The position numbers and the translations under genes were made by a program. Below are positions 15,887 through 22,963 of a DNA stretch of 22,974 nucleotides, one piece after another. The first letter of the stretch is position 1. Every line of letters starts with the position of its first letter. A model generated the notes under the pieces. It had not been told where the DNA came from, ran no database searches, and saw only the letters and a program-made list of their open reading frames with translations. The DNA comes from Gammaproteobacteria bacterium (GTDB lineage: Bacteria; Pseudomonadota; Gammaproteobacteria; GCA-001735895): the NCBI GenBank assembly GCA_029288195.1, contig JARFPR010000278.1:1-22974 (forward strand). The letters run 5' to 3'.

Positions 15887-16876
15887 TCAGGGAACCTTGA
15901 CGACTGCCCTGCCCCTGATTTTTCCCGCCAGAATATCTTCCGCCGCTTGCGGTAAATCTGCGAAATCCAGATCGAATGACAGGCTATCCAGCAAATCCAG
16001 GTCCAGATCGGAAGCAAGTCGCTGCCAGGCGATTTTGCGCCTCGAAATCGGTGCCATCACCGAGTCAATACCGTACATTGAGACGCCACGTAGTATAAAC
16101 GGCGCAACCGTAGTCGGCAGGTTCATCGACTCGGCCAAGCCGCATATGGCTACCGCACCACCATACTTGAGCTGACTGAGGACGTTGGCAAGCGTGTTGC
16201 CACCGGCGACGTCGATCGCTCCACTCCACAGTTCCTTGCCAAGCGGGCGCGCTTTGTCTGAAAAATCCGCTCGATCCCTCACCTCCGCGGCGCCCAGACC
16301 CAGTAAAAAGTCTTTTTCATTCATGCGTCCGGTAGTCGCCACCACGCGATGTCCAAGCCGACTCAAAATCGCAACGGCGATACTACCGACCCCGCCCGAT
16401 GCACCAGTGACCAGGATATCGCCGTCGCCGGGTTTGATACCATGGTCTTCCAGCGCCATGATGCTCAACATTGCGGTATATCCCGCGGTACCAATCGCCA
16501 TCGCGTGGCGTGTATCGAGGCCTTCCGGTAGCGCCACCAGCCAGTCGCCACTGACCCGCGCCTTTTGCGCGTAGCCACCGGAATGCCCTTCGCCAACCCC
16601 AAATCCGTTAAGGATTACGCGGTCACCGGCGCTGAACCCGGAATAGCTGGATTCGGTAACCGTGCCGCTGAAATCAATACCGGGCGTGAGCGGGAACTTA
16701 CGAATAACCGGTGACCTGCCGGTTAGCGCCAGGCCATCCTTGTAATTAAGCGTGGTGTATTCGACGTCAACCGTGACATCGCCTTCCATCAAATCATCAT
16801 CGCTTAGCTGCGTAAGCACACAGCGTTGGCCCTCGTCACTTTTACCAATCTGGTAAGCCTGAAATTGTTCCGACAT
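15887..16876 (-). CDS. acuI: AcuI/YhdH-type acrylyl-CoA reductase (zinc-independent MDR family)
   Basis: The 329-residue protein is a medium-chain reductase lacking the catalytic zinc ligands. The N-terminal catalytic domain includes TTLNYKDGLALTGRSPV (41-57) and FPLTPGIDFSGTV (61-73), both typical of the AcuI/YhdH subgroup. The NADPH-binding Rossmann domain has GASGGVGS at 158-165, and the C terminus has the subgroup's YGIDSVMAPISRRKIAWQRL. Characterised AcuI reduces acrylyl-CoA to propionyl-CoA with NADPH, which detoxifies acrylate from DMSP or 3-hydroxypropionate. The reaction is inferred from the subgroup; no DMSP lyase is in this window. It starts at ATG 16876 with a GGGG before it, is divergent from a FadR-type regulator, and precedes a DMT transporter. 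Confidence 0.88.
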   Translation of the reverse strand: MSEQFQAYQIGKSDEGQRCVLTQLSDDDLMEGDVTVDVEYTTLNYKDGLALTGRSPVIRKFPLTPGIDFSGTVTESSYSGFSAGDRVILNGFGVGEGHSGGYAQKARVSGDWLVALPEGLDTRHAMAIGTAGYTAMLSIMALEDHGIKPGDGDILVTGASGGVGSIAVAILSRLGHRVVATTGRMNEKDFLLGLGAAEVRDRADFSDKARPLGKELWSGAIDVAGGNTLANVLSQLKYGGAVAICGLAESMNLPTTVAPFILRGVSMYGIDSVMAPISRRKIAWQRLASDLDLDLLDSLSFDLDFADLPQAAEDILAGKIRGRAVVKVP

Positions 16877-16893
16877 GCATCAACCCCGTAGAA

Positions 16894-16922
16894 ATTCTAT
16901 TTGTAATACAAATCATGTTAAA
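16894..16922 (-). promoter_or_regulatory. Candidate promoter of the acuI-transporter operon
   Basis: On the minus strand TTAACA (16916-16921) and TAGAAT (16894-16899, five of six matches to TATAAT) are 16 bases apart; TTTAAC one base earlier gives 17. Transcription would begin near 16887, leaving a leader of only about ten bases before the ATG at 16876. The palindrome at 16899-16913 fills the space between the two boxes. Confidence 0.5.
16899..16913. promoter_or_regulatory. Candidate FadR-family operator, perfect 15-base palindrome
   Basis: ATTTGTA-A-TACAAAT is a perfect 7-1-7 inverted repeat. Its core TTGTAATACAA fits the FadR-subfamily pattern TNGTNNNACNA exactly. It lies between the -35 and -10 boxes proposed for acuI and about 50 bases before the regulator's GTG start, so the regulator can be expected to repress acuI and perhaps itself. 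Confidence 0.7.
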
Positions 16923-16964
16923 GTAATTGCTCCGCAAATGCATCACCAAACCAGGAACATAACT

Positions 16965-17687
16965 GTGCAGGAAAACACAATCGTCAAGGCCAGTATTTCG
17001 AAACAAATTGCCGAGCAACTGCGCGCGGCCATCGTTGCCGGCCAGTTCAAAATTGGTCAGCGTTTGCCCACCGAAGATGAGCTGGCACAACGCTACGGCG
17101 TTTCGCGTCCCAGCGTGCGTGAAGCCCTGAAGCGGCTCGCCGCACAGAACCTGGTGCGCGCAAAACGCGGCCCGACAGGTGGAAATTTCGTGGTTCAGCC
17201 AAGCTATGCTGAACTGGCCGAGTCCCTGAGCGGCGCAGCCACCCTGCTGGTTGGCATGGGGGCCCTTGGAATCGAAGAAATTATCGAGGCACGACGTGCC
17301 TTGCAGGGCAGCTGCATCGATCTTGCAGCTAACAACGCAAGCGCAACCCATATCCAGAATATCGAGGCTGCCTTAAATCGTCAGCAAGATCCCGGGATCA
17401 GTGATGAAGCATTTTGCCAGGCCGACGTCGCCTTTCACCGGGCCCTGGTCGATGCCACTGACAATGGCATGTTGCGTTTCGTCATGTATACCGTAATCGA
17501 GGCACTGATTCCGGTTACCAACATGGTGGTAACGGTGGTGCGTGAGCGCAGCGATATTATCTCCCTGCATCGACAAATGCTCGAGCATCTCAAACAGGGT
17601 GACAGCGACGCGCTCAAGAAACGTATGGATGAATTACTGGATTACCTGTTGCAGAAGTTCGAACAGGCCAGCGCTTGCAGGGCTTAG
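16965..17687 (+). CDS. GntR/FadR-family transcriptional regulator with FCD effector domain
   Basis: The chosen start is GTG 16965 with AGGA eight bases upstream, giving 240 residues; an upstream ATG at 16875 would run the frame through the operator and divergent promoter. The winged helix-turn-helix covers about 10-75, with LPTEDELAQRYGVSRPSVRE as the recognition unit. An FCD helical domain follows, with the metal- and ligand-binding pattern in QADVAFHRALVDATDN and the later SLHRQMLEHL. Regulators of this family release DNA when they bind a carboxylate or acyl ligand. Its neighbours point to a ligand linked to acrylyl-CoA, propionate or another short acyl compound. Its stop overlaps the small membrane protein gene by four bases, tail to tail. 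Confidence 0.92.
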   Translation: MQENTIVKASISKQIAEQLRAAIVAGQFKIGQRLPTEDELAQRYGVSRPSVREALKRLAAQNLVRAKRGPTGGNFVVQPSYAELAESLSGAATLLVGMGALGIEEIIEARRALQGSCIDLAANNASATHIQNIEAALNRQQDPGISDEAFCQADVAFHRALVDATDNGMLRFVMYTVIEALIPVTNMVVTVVRERSDIISLHRQMLEHLKQGDSDALKKRMDELLDYLLQKFEQASACRA

Positions 17688-17902
17688 GTTAAAGTAAGAC
17701 TGTCGGTACTTAACAGAAAGTAAGCCGAGATCCCGACCAGCAACAGAATACCCAGTAAACCGATGACCGCCAGGCGACGGTCGACAATATGCTCCTGTTC
17801 GAAGCCTTGAATTAATTCGTGAATGCCGGCTAGTGCACTGGCAGCAAGCTTGTGTTTTTTATAGCCCTCAATAACCTGTTCTGATCTCGAAGCCTGTGAC
17901 AT
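17684..17902 (-). CDS. Small membrane protein of unknown function, one C-terminal helix
   Basis: The frame encodes 72 residues. Residues 1-42 are hydrophilic, with an amphipathic helix (KLAASALAGIHELIQGFEQE at 18-37), followed by RR and one strongly hydrophobic segment at about 44-64 (LAVIGLLGILLLVGISAYFL) and a short tail. This layout suggests a C-terminally anchored protein with its N-terminal part in the cytosol. I do not recognise a named family. The ribosome binding site is weak (ACAGGCGCT before ATG 17902). Support for a real gene comes from the coherent domain layout and its tight fit between neighbouring genes, overlapping the regulator by four bases. It is divergent from manC across a 94-base AT-rich region. 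Confidence 0.7.
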   Translation of the reverse strand: MSQASRSEQVIEGYKKHKLAASALAGIHELIQGFEQEHIVDRRLAVIGLLGILLLVGISAYFLLSTDSLTLT

Positions 17903-17931
17903 AGCGCCTGTTTTTAGTTGACGTATATATT

Positions 17932-17937
17932 TATAAT
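17932..17937 (+). promoter_or_regulatory. Candidate -10 box for the manC transcript
   Basis: A perfect TATAAT lies in the AT-rich 17921-17940 segment, about 60 bases before the manC start. The hexamer 17 bases upstream (TGTTTT) is a poor -35. The same AT-rich stretch could serve the divergent small membrane protein gene. Confidence 0.35.
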
Positions 17938-17996
17938 AGGGGTCGTCCAGGGCTAAAGCAACTGTAACTGTTTCACAGCAAGAGCGAGACTATAAA

Positions 17997-19403
17997 TTGA
18001 TTCCCATCATTCTATCCGGCGGTTCCGGCACCAGGCTATGGCCATTGTCGCGCAAAATGTATCCGAAGCAGTTTTTGAGCCTGCTACACGATGAGACCAT
18101 GCTGCAAAGGACATTGTCACGCCTCGACGGACTGGAACATGCGGCTCCCGCGGTGGTATGCAACGATGAACACCGCTTCATAGTTGCCGAACAGGCGCGC
18201 CAGCTCGGTATCGAAGACCTGTCGATCATTCTCGAACCCTTTGGCAGGAACACTGCGCCAGCTATCGCGGTTGCCGCGATTCACGCCGCCGGACTCGCCG
18301 ACGATCCGATCCTGCTGGTACTTTCCGCAGACCACGAAATAGCTGACGAGAAGGCGTTTCACGATGCGGTAGAAAAGGCCCAGCCGTTGGCCGAGGCGGG
18401 CAAACTGGTGGCTTTCGGGATTGTCCCCACTAATGCCGCTACGGGTTACGGTTATATTAAACGCGGAAAAGCCGAGGGTAACGGATTTGTGGTCGATCAA
18501 TTTGTCGAAAAACCCGATCGCGACACGGCCGAGGAATACCTGGCCACGGGAGATTACTACTGGAACGGTGGTATGTTTATGTTCAAGGCACAAACCTATC
18601 TGCAGGAACTGGAAAAATTTAAACCGGATATTGTCAGCCATTGCCAGCTTGCCGTTGGCAACCTGCAGGAAGATATCGGCTTTTTACGACTGGATGCGGA
18701 CGCTTTCTCTAATTGCGAGCCCGAATCTATCGACTATGCAGTAATGGAAAAAACCGACCTGGCCTGCGTGGTGCCGATGGACGCTGGCTGGAGTGATATC
18801 GGCAGCTGGTCGTCGCTATGGCACCAGGGCGAAAAGGATAAGGCCGGAAATACCACGCACGGCGATGTGATGACAAGCAACACCGAGAATTCGTTTGTGC
18901 ACGCAGAAAGTCGCCTGGTCGCCACGGTTGGGGTCAAAGATCTCGTAATTGTGGAAACCCATGACGCGGTGCTGGTGGCGGACAAGGAGCAGGCGCACGA
19001 GGTAAAGCAAATTGTCGAGCAACTCAAACGGGAGCAACGCGAGGAAGAGAACTTTCATCGCATCGTTTACCGTCCCTGGGGTAGTTTCGATTCCGTGGAT
19101 GAAGGCGACCGTTACAAGGTCAAACGCATAACCGTCAGCCCGGGAGCCCGGTTGTCCAAGCAGAAGCATCGTCACCGTGCCGAACACTGGATTGTGGTCA
19201 AGGGTATGGCCCGCGTATTTCGCGACGACGAAATTCTGGAACTGCATGAAAACGAGTCAGTATTCATTCCTATCGGGGCCACTCACTATATCGAAAATCC
19301 GGGCAGCATACCGCTCGATATCATCGAGGTGCAGACGGGATCCTACCTGGGTGAAGATGACATCGTCCGCTTTGATGATATTTATGGGCGCAGCGACTCC
19401 TAA
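17997..19403 (+). CDS. manC: Bifunctional mannose-1-phosphate guanylyltransferase / mannose-6-phosphate isomerase (ManC/AlgA type)
   Basis: The 468-residue protein has the usual length and both modules. The N-terminal nucleotidyltransferase begins with the GTP-binding loop ILSGGSGTRLWPLSR (5-19) and continues with MYPKQFL, VEKPDRDTAEEYL and NGGMFMF. The C-terminal cupin-type isomerase domain (about 350-465) contains the metal-binding QKHRHRAEHWIVVKG. It makes GDP-mannose for polysaccharide, O-antigen or glycolipid synthesis in the cytosol. The start is TTG at 17997: the frame is open upstream but has no ATG or GTG, and the protein then begins exactly where the family does. The binding site is purine-rich but not strong (AAGAGCGAGA). 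No phosphomannomutase or glycosyltransferase gene is adjacent, so it stands apart from a polysaccharide cluster. The next gene follows 62 bases later. Confidence 0.95.
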   Translation: MIPIILSGGSGTRLWPLSRKMYPKQFLSLLHDETMLQRTLSRLDGLEHAAPAVVCNDEHRFIVAEQARQLGIEDLSIILEPFGRNTAPAIAVAAIHAAGLADDPILLVLSADHEIADEKAFHDAVEKAQPLAEAGKLVAFGIVPTNAATGYGYIKRGKAEGNGFVVDQFVEKPDRDTAEEYLATGDYYWNGGMFMFKAQTYLQELEKFKPDIVSHCQLAVGNLQEDIGFLRLDADAFSNCEPESIDYAVMEKTDLACVVPMDAGWSDIGSWSSLWHQGEKDKAGNTTHGDVMTSNTENSFVHAESRLVATVGVKDLVIVETHDAVLVADKEQAHEVKQIVEQLKREQREEENFHRIVYRPWGSFDSVDEGDRYKVKRITVSPGARLSKQKHRHRAEHWIVVKGMARVFRDDEILELHENESVFIPIGATHYIENPGSIPLDIIEVQTGSYLGEDDIVRFDDIYGRSDS

Positions 19404-19465
19404 ATTTCATCAATCATTGACCTGAGTCAGTCCGCCCTGCCGACGAAGTAGGATATTTAAAGCCT

Positions 19466-20428
19466 ATGAGCGATAAGGACCCACTCAAATTCGACGATAC
19501 CCTGCTCGAAGAGGAACTGGTTTACCCCGACTGGTTCAAGCTCAGCCTCGGCGATCTGAACGAAGATATCGACGAAGCACGACAAAGGGGAAAATTTGGA
19601 ATAGTGGTTTACTTCGGACAGAAGCGCTGCTCCTACTGCGAAAAGTTCTTCGAGATCAATCTAACCGACAGCACCACCCAAAATTACCTGCGCGAACATT
19701 TCGATGTAATACCCGTCGACATCTGGGGTATCGAGGAGTTTGTCGATACCAATGGCAATACCTACAGCGAACGTGAACTCGCGTTGCGCTACGACACTAA
19801 CTTCACCCCGTCACTGGTATTCTATGATCGCAAGGGAAAGCCGGTTTATCGACTGCGGGGTTATTATCCGCCGTACCAGTTTCGTGCGGTACTGCATTAT
19901 GTCGCCGAGGGCTTTTTCCGTGTTGAGAAATTTCGCGATTACCTTGAACGCGCGGAACCCAGCTTATTTTTCACCTCGGGCGATTTGATTGAACGCGACT
20001 TTCTGATGCAACCGCCATATAACCTGGATCGCGGTAAACAATACTCGGACAAACCGCTCGCAGTCATATTTGAGCAGGGGTCGTGTCATACCTGCGAATT
20101 GCTTCACAGCGGACCACTGATGCAAGACGAAATTCTCGAGGAAATCGCAAAAATGGACGTGGTACAGCTCAACCTGTTTGCGGATACCGAGGTGACTACT
20201 CCGGGGGGTATAAAGACCACGGCTAAGCAGTGGGGAAAAGACCTCGGTCTGTTTTATACTCCGACCATTATATTGTTCAGTCCCGGTGGACAGGAAATTA
20301 TGCGCATTGATTCAGTGGTTCAGTTTTATCGGCTCTGGGGTGCACTCGATTACGTTAATAAACGAGTTTACGACAGGGGTATCGATTACCAGGGCTGGCG
20401 TTTGCAACAGCGCGAAACCGCCGAATAA
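19466..20428 (+). CDS. Tandem thioredoxin-fold protein with two CxxC centres
   Basis: The 320-residue protein contains two thioredoxin-like modules. The first (about 25-160) has CSYC at 55-58 after the strand GIVVYFGQKR, and the cis-proline at 114 (NFTPSLVFYD). The second (about 165-305) has CHTC at 207-210 after PLAVIFEQGS, and a cis-proline at 266 (YTPTIILFSP). Each module resembles the thioredoxin_2/SoxW-like group, so the gene looks like a duplication. There is no signal peptide or membrane segment, so it should be cytosolic unless exported by another route. The two different CxxC dipeptides suggest different redox potentials. The function is unknown: a disulfide reductase or a chaperone-like redox protein are options. 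It sits between manC and the aldolase gene, 11 bases before the latter, so it is probably co-transcribed. Confidence 0.85.
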   Translation: MSDKDPLKFDDTLLEEELVYPDWFKLSLGDLNEDIDEARQRGKFGIVVYFGQKRCSYCEKFFEINLTDSTTQNYLREHFDVIPVDIWGIEEFVDTNGNTYSERELALRYDTNFTPSLVFYDRKGKPVYRLRGYYPPYQFRAVLHYVAEGFFRVEKFRDYLERAEPSLFFTSGDLIERDFLMQPPYNLDRGKQYSDKPLAVIFEQGSCHTCELLHSGPLMQDEILEEIAKMDVVQLNLFADTEVTTPGGIKTTAKQWGKDLGLFYTPTIILFSPGGQEIMRIDSVVQFYRLWGALDYVNKRVYDRGIDYQGWRLQQRETAE

Positions 20429-20439
20429 GAAATCGGTCC

Positions 20440-21111
20440 ATGAATACAGATGCTGACATGCGAAAATCCCTGTCGCGCAAGGTGATCGAAAGTTGCCTGG
20501 CGATGAATGCGCAGGGAATCAACCAGGGCAGCGCCGGCAATATCAGCGTGCGTTTCGAGGATGGGTTTCTGATTACACCATCGGGCATACCGTACCAGCA
20601 GCTGCAGCACGAACATATCGTATTTATCGATATGGACGGTAATTGCCGGGATCCACTGGCACCATCGAGCGAATGGCGTATGCACCGGGATATCTACGTT
20701 AACCGGCCACAGGCGGGTGCGGTACTACACGCACATTCAATCTTCGCCACCGCACTATCCTGCCTGCGACTTGATATTCCTGCCTTTCATTACATGGTTG
20801 CAGTTGCCGGTGGTAACGATATTCGCTGTGCCGATTACGCTCTGTTCGGTACGCAGGCGTTGTCCGACAACATGCTGGCTGCACTCGATGACCGGCGCGC
20901 GTGCCTACTCGGAACCCACGGTATGATTTGCTATCACGATAACCTGGGCAAGGCACTTGGACTCGGGATCGAGATCGAAACCCTGGCAAAACAGTACTGG
21001 TATGCGCGCCAGGCTGGTGAGCCGGTTATTCTCGACGAGGCTCAAATGGCCGAAGTACTGACAAGGTTTGAAAGCTACGGCAAGCAACCTGTCGACGCGA
21101 CTGAACTATGA
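20440..21111 (+). CDS. Class II aldolase, probably 5-(methylthio)ribulose-1-phosphate / 5-deoxyribulose-1-phosphate aldolase (DHAP shunt)
   Basis: The 223-residue protein is a zinc class II aldolase of the fuculose-1-phosphate type. The expected catalytic and metal residues are visible: NISVR near 34-38, E78 in SSEWRMH, H97 and H99 in LHAHS, and H160 in GTHG. The AFHYMVAVAGGNDIRCADY block (115-133) is typical of aldolases paired with MtnA. In the DHAP shunt this enzyme splits 5-(methylthio)ribulose-1-phosphate or 5-deoxyribulose-1-phosphate into dihydroxyacetone phosphate and an aldehyde. The assignment rests on the immediate overlap with mtnA (four bases, ATGA). Without that context a fuculose or rhamnulose phosphate aldolase would be the alternative, but no sugar isomerase or kinase of that type is nearby. 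Confidence 0.85.
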   Translation: MNTDADMRKSLSRKVIESCLAMNAQGINQGSAGNISVRFEDGFLITPSGIPYQQLQHEHIVFIDMDGNCRDPLAPSSEWRMHRDIYVNRPQAGAVLHAHSIFATALSCLRLDIPAFHYMVAVAGGNDIRCADYALFGTQALSDNMLAALDDRRACLLGTHGMICYHDNLGKALGLGIEIETLAKQYWYARQAGEPVILDEAQMAEVLTRFESYGKQPVDATEL

Positions 21112-22214
21112 ATGTTGATGGAGTTGCCTACCGCAGCATCTGGATCAATGACGACGGCTGGTCGATTGATGTCATCGATCAAACCCGGTTGCCACATGCA
21201 TTCGAAGTCAGGAACCTGCAAAACCTGGAGGATGCCTGCATTGCGATACGCGATATGGTGGTGCGCGGTGCACCGTTAATCGGCGCTACTGCAGCTTACG
21301 GATGTTACCTGGCGATGCGTGAGGACTCTTCCGATACCAACATGCAGAATACCTATACCCGTTTATTCCAGACCCGGCCAACCGCAGTCAACCTGCGCTG
21401 GGCACTGAATCGCCTGCATAACTGCCTGGAACCGTTGAAACCTGGCGAACGGGTTGAGAGTGCGTTTATCGAGGCAGGCAAAATCACCGAGCTGGATGTC
21501 GAAACCAACCAGTCCATCGGTGTTCATGGGCTTGAGGTAATCAGGCAAATAGCCGCTCAAAAACCGACCGGTGAAGCCGTTAATATCCTGACCCACTGCA
21601 ACGCCGGCTGGCTCGCAACGGTCGACTGGGGTACCGCGACCGCGCCGATTTACATGGCGCACAATGAAGATATTCCGATCCATGTCTGGGTTGATGAAAC
21701 CCGTCCACGCAACCAGGGTGCCAGCCTGACCGCCTGGGAACTGGGCCATCATGGGGTCCCGCATAGCCTGATCGTCGACAACCTCGGCGGGCACTTGATG
21801 CAGCATGGCATGGTTGACTTGTGCCTGGTTGGCAGCGATCGAACCACCCGCAGCGGCGACGTCTGCAACAAGGTCGGCACTTACCTGAAAGCATTGGCAG
21901 CAAAAGATAACGGCGTCCCGTTTTACGTTTGCCTGCCGAGCACAACAATCGACTGGAGCATCAATGACGGAGCACAGGAAGTGCCCATTGAGCAACGCGA
22001 TGAAACAGAGGTTTCACAGGTAATGGGGAAGCTGCCCAGCGGCGATATCGGTCATGTCGCGATTGCCCCGGAAGGCACCCAGATCGTTAACTACGCCTTC
22101 GACGTAACCCCGGCAAGACTGATTACCGGCCTGATCACCGAACGCGCAATCGTCGACGCGTCTGAAAAAAGCCTGGCTGGTAAATTCCCGGAATTCTCGC
22201 TCAAGCAGGCTTGA
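21108..22214 (+). CDS. mtnA: S-methyl-5-thioribose-1-phosphate isomerase MtnA
   Basis: The 368-residue protein has the family's marks: RDMVVRGAPLIGATAAYG (48-65), the catalytic cysteine C164 in LTHCNAGWLAT, the WVDETRPRNQGA substrate loop, and the catalytic aspartate D244 in VGSDRTTRSGDVCNK. It converts 5-methylthioribose-1-phosphate into 5-methylthioribulose-1-phosphate and can also act on 5-deoxyribose-1-phosphate. The ATG overlaps the aldolase stop, so translation is coupled and the aldolase should receive the product directly. The classic downstream genes of the Met salvage pathway (mtnB, mtnC, mtnD) are absent from this window, and no MTA phosphorylase or MTR kinase gene is visible. It is cytosolic. 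Confidence 0.95.
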   Translation: MNVDGVAYRSIWINDDGWSIDVIDQTRLPHAFEVRNLQNLEDACIAIRDMVVRGAPLIGATAAYGCYLAMREDSSDTNMQNTYTRLFQTRPTAVNLRWALNRLHNCLEPLKPGERVESAFIEAGKITELDVETNQSIGVHGLEVIRQIAAQKPTGEAVNILTHCNAGWLATVDWGTATAPIYMAHNEDIPIHVWVDETRPRNQGASLTAWELGHHGVPHSLIVDNLGGHLMQHGMVDLCLVGSDRTTRSGDVCNKVGTYLKALAAKDNGVPFYVCLPSTTIDWSINDGAQEVPIEQRDETEVSQVMGKLPSGDIGHVAIAPEGTQIVNYAFDVTPARLITGLITERAIVDASEKSLAGKFPEFSLKQA

Positions 22215-22221
22215 AGCCTGC
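22205..22221 (+). terminator. Small hairpin across the mtnA stop codon
   Basis: GCAGGC at 22205-22210 pairs with GCCTGC at 22216-22221 around a TTGAA loop that contains most of the stop codon. There is no T-run after it, so it would be at most a weak or factor-dependent terminator in the 29-base convergent gap. Confidence 0.3.
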
Positions 22222-22243
22222 ACCAACCCATACTCAGGTTTTA

Positions 22244-22912
22244 CTAGTAATACTTGCGTATTACGGTCAGGCCGTCACCGATCGGAATCAGTGAGAGATC
22301 ATAACGACCGGGTGCCTGCGCATAGATCCATTGATTGAGTTCGCGCAACGCAACCGTGTCGTCGCTGGTATCTTCAGGATTGGCGACCGAGCCACTCCAG
22401 AGTACATTGTCGAGCGTAATCAAGCCACCGGGACGAACCAGCGCCAGGCAAGACTCGACATAACCCCGGTAGCCACTCTTGTCCGCGTCGATGTAAGCAA
22501 AATCGTAGGCACCCTCAAAACCCTCGTCTAACAGGCGATCGAGGGTTTGCTGCGCCGGTGCAATTTGTAGATCGATCCGATCCTGAACCTTTGCCGCCTG
22601 CCAGTGCTCGCGCGCGATGCGGGTAAATTCTTCACTCACATCGCAGCAGGTCATCTTCAGTTTCGGCATCGCCATGGTCAATCTCAAGCTGGTGTAACCG
22701 GTAAAGGTGCCGATTTCAAGACCGTTTCTTGCATCCAGCATTTTGAACAACAACTTTAACAACTGCACCTGCTCGGGCGAACTGATCATATTGGCATCCG
22801 GCAGTTCCATTGTCTGCTCGCGCAGGCGCAGGCAGGCTTCCGGTTCATGTAACGAAACCTCGAGCAGGTATTGTTGCAGGGTTTCGTCGAGTCCTAGCGT
22901 CGCTGTCGACAT
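22244..22912 (-). CDS. Class I SAM-dependent O-methyltransferase (caffeoyl-CoA OMT-like family)
   Basis: The 222-residue protein starts at ATG 22912 with GGAG eight bases upstream. It matches the cation-dependent O-methyltransferase family from N to C terminus: MISSPEQVQLLKLL (42-55), SAM motif I LEIGTFTGYTSLRL (65-78), CCDVSEEF (89-96), and the metal-binding residues D142 in AYIDADKSGY and D168-N169 in LITLDNVLWSG. Bacterial members methylate hydroxyl groups of catechol-like or other small molecules using divalent metal; no substrate can be assigned here. It is cytosolic. The gene converges on mtnA with 29 bases between and has no same-strand partner in view; whatever lies beyond 22974 is not visible. 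Confidence 0.9.
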   Translation of the reverse strand: MSTATLGLDETLQQYLLEVSLHEPEACLRLREQTMELPDANMISSPEQVQLLKLLFKMLDARNGLEIGTFTGYTSLRLTMAMPKLKMTCCDVSEEFTRIAREHWQAAKVQDRIDLQIAPAQQTLDRLLDEGFEGAYDFAYIDADKSGYRGYVESCLALVRPGGLITLDNVLWSGSVANPEDTSDDTVALRELNQWIYAQAPGRYDLSLIPIGDGLTVIRKYY

Positions 22913-22941
22913 AGTAATATCTCCTCAATGACTCAGGCTCA

Positions 22942-22963
22942 CCAAAATCCTTAATCATTTTGG
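22942..22963. promoter_or_regulatory. Perfect inverted repeat upstream of the O-methyltransferase gene
   Basis: CCAAAAT at 22942-22948 is mirrored by ATTTTGG at 22957-22963 with eight bases between. It lies 30 bases before the methyltransferase ATG, so it could be an operator or the hairpin of an upstream gene beyond the window edge. No T-run follows it in either direction. Confidence 0.35.

Noticed and set aside
16875..16964. Upstream ATG starts for the FadR-type regulator at 16875 and 16938
   Set aside because: The first would translate through the divergent promoter and operator and the second lacks a binding site; the GTG at 16965 has AGGA at good spacing and matches the family's N terminus.
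21363..21995. 210-codon open frame on the minus strand inside mtnA
   Set aside because: The opposite strand encodes the catalytic core of MtnA including C164 and D244, so this is a shadow frame.
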